A stretch of DNA of 10,898 nt from SZUA-430 sp044375275 (GTDB lineage Bacteria > Pseudomonadota > Alphaproteobacteria > Micropepsales > Micropepsaceae). This document shows, one piece after another, positions 7,332 through 10,898 of this stretch. Each line of letters begins with the position of its first letter. Within the stretch, counting starts at the first letter, position 1. The notes under the pieces are model-generated. The model ran no database searches and was not told the origin of the DNA. It saw only the letters and a program-made list of their open reading frames with translations. The position numbers were made by a program, and so were the translations under genes. The stretch covers positions 1-10,898 of the forward strand of contig JBILMZ010000119.1 in the NCBI GenBank assembly GCA_044375275.1, given 5' to 3'.

Positions 7332-8504
7332 TCAGGCGGCCTCCCGGCCTTCCGGCACGATATAGATCACCTTGCCGGTTTCATCCCTGATCGGGGTCAG
7401 CGAGATGTCGATCGTACGCACCGGTTCACCGGGCGCCGTCAGGGTCTCGGCATAGCGGACTGTCTCGCCGCGCGCGGCACGGGCCACGGCGCCTTTCAGC
7501 CGCTGGCGCGCGGCGTCGTCAGGTGCCTGGTCGCTGCCGGCCCATGGCAGGTCCCACAGCGCCAGGCCCGCCAAAGGCGCAGTGCCTTCCGTCATCAGGC
7601 GCCCTGCCCGGTTGATCTCCAGCACGGTGCCGTCTGGCGAAAGAAGGCCAACGGCCTCGAAGGCGTGCTCGAAGATGGCGCGGAATCGGCGCTCGCTCTC
7701 CTGGAGTCGCTGCTCCCGCTCGCGCCGCTGCGTGATGTCGCGCATGTGGGCCGTGTAGGTCAGCGCGCCGGCCACCGAGACCTTGGTGATGGCAATCTCG
7801 AGGGGAAACTCTTCTCCGGTCTTGCGGCGGCCCCAGACGTGTCCGCGCTCGTTCATCTGCCTGGAGGCTTGCTTGCCGCTGCCGAAGCGGCCCACGTCTT
7901 CGCTGTGGTGCTGCCGGTAGCGCTCCGGCAGGAGGGTCGACAGCGGACGGCCCACTACTTCCTCTGCGCGATACCCGAACATGGCCTCGGCCTTCAGATT
8001 GAAGAAGGTGATCGCCTGCGTGGCGTCCGCCGACACGATCCCGTCTTCCGCGATCTGCAGGATCCGCGAGGCGCGCAGATGCGCTTCCTTGAAGGCGGCT
8101 TGCTCCGCACGGCGTGCGGTGTTGTCTCGGAAAGTTATGATGTAGCGACGTTCGCCATCGAGCCTTGCTTCCACCACCCGCACATCGACGGGCATCTGGC
8201 GGCCGGACTTCGTTGCGGCGATGAGGTCGAGGAAACGTGATTGCGTGTCACTGCTCTCGCTGGCCCAGCGCTCGAGCCACTTGATCGCGTCCGCGCGCCG
8301 GTCAGGTTGCTGAGGTACCAGCGTAGAAACGCTGCGACCTGCCACCTCATCGAGCGCATAGCCGAGGAGACGCTCCGAGGCGGGATTGATGTAGATGATC
8401 GTGCCGTCCGGCCGGGTCACGATGATGGCTTCGGGAACGCTGTCGACGAGGCCCCGATAGAACGAGGCTGAAAGGTCGCTCCGGTCACGTGCCAAGCTAG
8501 TCAT
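7332..8504 (-). CDS. Triple PAS-domain protein without recognisable output domain
   Basis: The product is a soluble protein of 390 residues made of three consecutive PAS domains. PAS1 is about 13-130 (VPEAIIVTRPDGTIIYINPASERLLGY core, ending TFRDNTARRAEQ). PAS2 is about 146-260 (AEDGIVSAD, a PAC end at MRDITQRRE). PAS3 is about 274-386 (FEAVGLLSPDGTVLEINRAG). No transmembrane segment, histidine kinase, GGDEF, EAL, HTH or methyl-accepting region is visible. The chain stops at YIVPEGREAA, just where sensor proteins usually continue as EGRDITERK into an effector. It may sense a small ligand or redox state and act on a separate partner, or it may be a truncated sensor. The start at 8504 has AAAGGG seven bases upstream. 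It is transcribed away from the diiron gene's terminator and is probably a separate unit. Confidence 0.88.
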   Translation of the reverse strand: MTSLARDRSDLSASFYRGLVDSVPEAIIVTRPDGTIIYINPASERLLGYALDEVAGRSVSTLVPQQPDRRADAIKWLERWASESSDTQSRFLDLIAATKSGRQMPVDVRVVEARLDGERRYIITFRDNTARRAEQAAFKEAHLRASRILQIAEDGIVSADATQAITFFNLKAEAMFGYRAEEVVGRPLSTLLPERYRQHHSEDVGRFGSGKQASRQMNERGHVWGRRKTGEEFPLEIAITKVSVAGALTYTAHMRDITQRREREQRLQESERRFRAIFEHAFEAVGLLSPDGTVLEINRAGRLMTEGTAPLAGLALWDLPWAGSDQAPDDAARQRLKGAVARAARGETVRYAETLTAPGEPVRTIDISLTPIRDETGKVIYIVPEGREAA

Positions 8505-8531
8505 GTCCCTGCCCTTTCCTCAAATGGGCGA

Positions 8532-8562
8532 AGCGCCCCGTGCAGCTTTGGCACCGGGCGCT
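8532..8562 (-). terminator. Terminator-like hairpin after the diiron gene
   Basis: AGCGCCCCGTGC (8532-8543) pairs with GCACCGGGCGCT (8551-8562) with a single C-C mismatch and a 7-base loop. It lies 20 bases beyond the stop of the leftward diiron gene and before the PAS gene start. The U-tract is poor, so it may be an intrinsic terminator of moderate strength or an mRNA-stabilising stem. Confidence 0.55.
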
Positions 8563-8581
8563 CCGTATCACTCATGCACGC

Positions 8582-9694
8582 TTACTCCGCAGCGGCGGTA
8601 ACGCTCGGGGCTCCACCTTCCATCTGGTGGAGAATGCGCATGTCCTCGGAGATCTTGATGCCGGCTTCCTCGTATTTCTTGCGTACACGCGGCGTGATCA
8701 GGCCGACGCGGGCAATGGCGGGCAGCATCAGGTCGTCCATGGAGTGGATCTGTCCTGGTGGCAGCTCGGTCATGATCCCCATGTCTGCCGCTTCCTGGAG
8801 GCCCTTGAAGAAGTCGTCGGGATCGATCTCGGAATTCTTCAGCACTTCCATGAAGCCCGGGTCCGCGCGGCTGGCGAGCGTCTGGCCGCCGCCGACCTGC
8901 GTGCCCTGCACGATCAGGTAGATCGCGTTGAAGGCGAAGTCGGCGAGTTCCTCGCGCGAGGCCTCGTCGAGGCCCTTGATCACGGGACCCAGGAAGATGT
9001 GGCCGAACGACACGTGACGCGACTCGTCGCGCATGACGTTGAAGGTCAGGGCCTTCAGAAGCGGGCAGGACGTGGCCTGGTACATGTTGTTGAAGGCACC
9101 CAGAGCGAGGCCTTCCACGATCATGTTCATGCCAATCATGACCTTTTCATAGCGGTCAGACTTCAGCGTGGCGTCGATCAGCATCTTCAGCCAGGGCGTC
9201 ATCGGATAGACCATCGCGATCTTCTCGCAGTACTTCGCGTAGACCTCAACGTGGCGCGCTTCGTCCATGGTCTGCGTCGCCGCGTACAGCTTTGCTGTCG
9301 TATCCGGCACGGAGTGCGTGACACAGGCGGCCGTCATGAGGGCGCCCTGCTCACCATGCAGGAACTGTGACAGCAGCTGGGCCGTCGAGTGTGCGGTGAA
9401 GGTTTCGCGCTGCGACTTCGACAGCTTGCTGAAAAATGGCATCTTGTGGAACACCGACGAGCGGTCGGCGATCAGCGGGTTCGACGGGTCGACCTTCGTG
9501 TCCCATGGCAGCAGCTGGTCAGAGTCCCACTGGTTCTGCTTCGCGCGCTTGTAGAGATCCTCGACCTTGCCCTTGCCGAACAGGTAGTCGAACGACCACG
9601 CGATATCCATCGGATTGCGATAGAGATCGTCGGGCGTCATCGTGACTTCCCACTTGCCCTTCTTGACCACCTTGCCCTGTGCTGGTGCAGACAT
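8582..9694 (-). CDS. Ferritin-like (R2-like) diiron protein, probable oxygenase or oxidase
   Basis: The product has 370 residues and a four-helix ferritin-like core with a complete two-histidine, four-carboxylate diiron site. The ligands are E115 (HGEQGA), E145 and H148 (DEARHVE), E194 (IVEGLAL), and E224 and H227 (DESRHVSFG). This is the E...ExxH...E...ExxH pattern of R2-like diiron enzymes such as AurF-type N-oxygenases and bacterial multicomponent monooxygenases. With six ligands, it most likely activates O2 for hydroxylation, desaturation or a related oxidation, but the substrate cannot be read from sequence. No signal peptide or membrane segment is seen, so it should be cytoplasmic. AGGAG lies six bases before ATG 9694. 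A ferredoxin gene lies upstream on the same strand and is a natural electron-donor candidate. An Fnr/FixK-type box sits about 90 bases before the start. Confidence 0.82.
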   Translation of the reverse strand: MSAPAQGKVVKKGKWEVTMTPDDLYRNPMDIAWSFDYLFGKGKVEDLYKRAKQNQWDSDQLLPWDTKVDPSNPLIADRSSVFHKMPFFSKLSKSQRETFTAHSTAQLLSQFLHGEQGALMTAACVTHSVPDTTAKLYAATQTMDEARHVEVYAKYCEKIAMVYPMTPWLKMLIDATLKSDRYEKVMIGMNMIVEGLALGAFNNMYQATSCPLLKALTFNVMRDESRHVSFGHIFLGPVIKGLDEASREELADFAFNAIYLIVQGTQVGGGQTLASRADPGFMEVLKNSEIDPDDFFKGLQEAADMGIMTELPPGQIHSMDDLMLPAIARVGLITPRVRKKYEEAGIKISEDMRILHQMEGGAPSVTAAAE

Positions 9695-9749
9695 CGTGTG
9701 CTCCTGTCGCCCCTGTCGCGGGGCTTCCTCTGGCGTTGCTTCGGGAGGG

Positions 9750-9791
9750 ATGATGACGCCAGCGTCACGATTCCGTTTTGACCTGAGTCAA
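9750..9791 (-). promoter_or_regulatory. Fnr/FixK-type class II promoter of the diiron gene
   Basis: TTGACCTGAGTCAA at 9778-9791 fits TTGA-N6-TCAA of Fnr/FnrL/FixK regulators, and the palindrome extends one base on each side. On the leftward strand a -10-like CATCAT (four of six matches to TATAAT) lies at 9755-9750. The box centre is 32 bases from the hexamer centre, as expected for a site centred near -41.5. The inferred transcript start, around 9743, leaves a leader of about 48 bases. Confidence 0.7.
9754..9767. promoter_or_regulatory. Perfect palindrome TGACGC-CA-GCGTCA in the diiron-gene promoter
   Basis: A 6-base perfect inverted repeat with a 2-base spacer lies between the Fnr-type box and the proposed start of transcription. 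It overlaps the first base or two of the -10-like hexamer. It differs from the TTGA-N6-TCAA boxes and could be a repressor operator; chance is possible. Confidence 0.3.
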
Positions 9792-9834
9792 ACCGCATCA
9801 ACTTTCTTTAACGCGCGACTGAGAATGAGTTTCG

Positions 9835-10155
9835 TCAGTACTGCCGGGCCGGCGTGCGCACGACGAGGCCTTCCGTTTCCGGTGACACCTTGATCTGGCA
9901 GGCCAGGCGGCTGTTGCCCTTCACGTCGAAGGCGAAATCGAGCATGTCCCGCTCGAGTTCCCGCATGGGCGGGAGTTTCTCCATCCAGCCCTCTTCGACA
10001 TAGACATGGCAGGTTGCGCAAGCGCAGGCGCCGCCGCAATCGCCGTCAATGCCGGGAATGGTGTAGCGCACGGCGCCTTCCATCACCGACAGGCCGTCCG
10101 GCACGTCAACGACGTGCTCGGTTCCCTCGTTCTCGATGTATTTGATCCGTGTCAC
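9835..10155 (-). CDS. [2Fe-2S] ferredoxin, adrenodoxin/putidaredoxin type
   Basis: This is a small soluble electron carrier of 106 residues. Cluster ligands follow C-X5-C-X2-C plus a distal Cys: C40, C46, C49 and C86, with C44 an extra cysteine inside the loop (DCGGACACATC). The body matches the P450-associated ferredoxin family, with IPGIDGDCGG, LERDMLDFAFDV, a RLACQIKV segment and the C-terminal RQY. I start it at GTG 10155 because the family normally begins a few residues before the KIxYIE motif (here VTRIKYIE), and because a class II Fnr-type promoter predicts transcription beginning at this codon. The alternative ATG at 10191 adds 12 residues outside the family pattern and lies inside the Fnr box. 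No P450 gene is in view; the diiron gene downstream is the nearest candidate partner. Confidence 0.93.
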   Translation of the reverse strand: MTRIKYIENEGTEHVVDVPDGLSVMEGAVRYTIPGIDGDCGGACACATCHVYVEEGWMEKLPPMRELERDMLDFAFDVKGNSRLACQIKVSPETEGLVVRTPARQY

Positions 10156-10161
10156 CCGCCG

Positions 10162-10204
10162 TTGATAGTCGACGGCAGGCCCCGGGCTCATTGACCTGTG
10201 TCAA
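10162..10204 (-). promoter_or_regulatory. Fnr/FixK-type class II promoter of the ferredoxin gene
   Basis: TTGACCTGTGTCAA at 10191-10204 differs at one central base from the box before the diiron gene and is palindromic over 16 bases (10190-10205). On the leftward strand TATCAA at 10167-10162 (four of six to TATAAT) is centred 33 bases from the box centre. A box at -41.5 would put the transcript start at about 10156, directly at GTG 10155. The box overlaps the actP stop codon, so the promoter is embedded in the end of actP. Confidence 0.72.
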
Positions 10205-10898
10205 TCGGCTCCCATGATCATGCGCCGCTCCTTGGCGTCATAGGCATCCTGCGCGCTTTTCTCCGGTGCCAGCAGGCTGACAAGAATGCCAGCGGCGAAG
10301 CCCAGCGGTATGGTGACCAGCGCCGGGTTCTTCAGCGGAAACCACGGCGCTTCCGCGCCGAGGAGATCCACCATGATCGTGGGCGATGCCGCGATCAGCA
10401 ACAGGCTGGAGGCGGTTCCCACGATGATCGAGGTAACGGCCCCGCCTGTGGTGAAGTTCCGCCAGAAGATGGACAGGACCAAGGCAGGGAAGTTGCCTGA
10501 CGCCGCCACCGCGAAGGCGAGGCCCACCATGAAAGCGACATTCTGTCCCTTGAACAGGAGACCGAGCAGGATCGCCACGATGCCGAGGGCAATCGTGGCC
10601 ATGCGTGCGACGCGCAGTTGCTCCTCCCGGGGTGCGTTGCCCTTGCGGTGCACCGAGACCCAGAGGTCATGGCTCAGTGCTGCGGCGCCCGACAGCGTCA
10701 GGCCGGCCACGACCGCGAGGATCGTCGCGAAGGCGACGGCGGCAATGAAGCCCAGCAGGCTCGTTCCGCCAAGGGCTTCGGCGAGAAGCGGAGCGGCCAT
10801 GTTGCCACCCTTGTCGACGGCCATGATGGCTTCCTGGCCGACGATCACCATGGCACCGAATCCCAGGATGAAGGTCATGAGGTAGAAAGACCCGATCA
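10201..10898 (-). CDS. actP: Cation/acetate symporter ActP, C-terminal part (start outside window)
   Basis: This is an inner-membrane Na+/solute symporter of the SSS family that takes up acetate and similar short carboxylates. About 232 C-terminal residues are present and the frame stays open to the right edge, so the Met at 10878 is internal. Family-typical stretches are TFILGFGAMVIVGQEA, GGNMAAPLLAEALGG, AVAFATILAVVAGLTLSGA followed by LSHDLW, and the GQNVAFMVGLAFAVAASGNFPALVLSIFW region. At least five hydrophobic membrane segments are visible, with a cytoplasmic tail ending EKSAQDAYDAKERR. It stops at TGA 10201-10203, inside the Fnr-type box of the ferredoxin promoter. Whether it shares a transcript with the ferredoxin gene cannot be decided. 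Confidence 0.94.
   Translation of the reverse strand, partial: IGSFYLMTFILGFGAMVIVGQEAIMAVDKGGNMAAPLLAEALGGTSLLGFIAAVAFATILAVVAGLTLSGAAALSHDLWVSVHRKGNAPREEQLRVARMATIALGIVAILLGLLFKGQNVAFMVGLAFAVAASGNFPALVLSIFWRNFTTGGAVTSIIVGTASSLLLIAASPTIMVDLLGAEAPWFPLKNPALVTIPLGFAAGILVSLLAPEKSAQDAYDAKERRMIMGAD

Noticed and set aside
7314..8240. Long rightward open frame opposite the PAS gene
   Set aside because: It is a high-GC antisense shadow. The leftward frame contains three clear PAS domains.
8540..9370. Rightward open frame opposite the diiron gene
   Set aside because: Its translation has no recognisable motif, while the opposite strand carries the complete diiron ligand set.

Overview
The window looks like chromosomal DNA of an alphaproteobacterium. 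The grounds are high-GC coding sequence, TTGA-N6-TCAA boxes of the FnrL/FixK kind, a secreted FecR-domain protein paired with an autotransporter, a P450-type [2Fe-2S] ferredoxin and an ActP symporter. The Caulobacterales/Hyphomonadales or Sphingomonadales side is my guess, and the genus cannot be read from the sequence. No tRNA, rRNA, CRISPR array or insertion sequence was seen.

Left part (1-2006). The 3' portion of a cyclophilin-type peptidylprolyl isomerase runs rightward off the left edge. It ends in a hairpin shared with a convergent leftward gene (894-2006). That gene would encode a secreted, strongly low-complexity protein with Gly/Asn, tetrapeptide, Gln-x and octapeptide blocks and a Cys-containing C-terminal domain. 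It is interrupted by one in-frame amber codon at 1824-1826. The repeats beyond the stop differ only at synonymous positions, so that frame has been translated.

Middle part (2007-7331). A 383-base divergent intergenic region separates the broken gene from a two-gene rightward unit: a periplasmic FecR-domain protein and a 1409-residue autotransporter. The two overlap by ATGA and are probably translationally coupled. A terminator-like hairpin follows the autotransporter.

Right part (7332-10898). Four leftward genes follow. Read in their own direction they are the C-terminal part of an ActP-type cation/acetate symporter (cut by the right edge), a [2Fe-2S] ferredoxin, a ferritin-like diiron protein with a complete set of six metal ligands, and a three-PAS protein with no recognisable output domain. 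Two nearly identical Fnr/FixK-type boxes precede the ferredoxin and the diiron gene, each with a -10-like hexamer at class II spacing. I infer that these two genes form an oxygen-responsive redox pair, with the ferredoxin a likely electron donor to the diiron enzyme. The substrate is not identifiable from sequence.

The most interesting items are the amber-interrupted secreted repeat protein, the twin Fnr-type promoters over the ferredoxin/diiron pair (with a probable leaderless GTG start for the ferredoxin), and the FecR-autotransporter couple.
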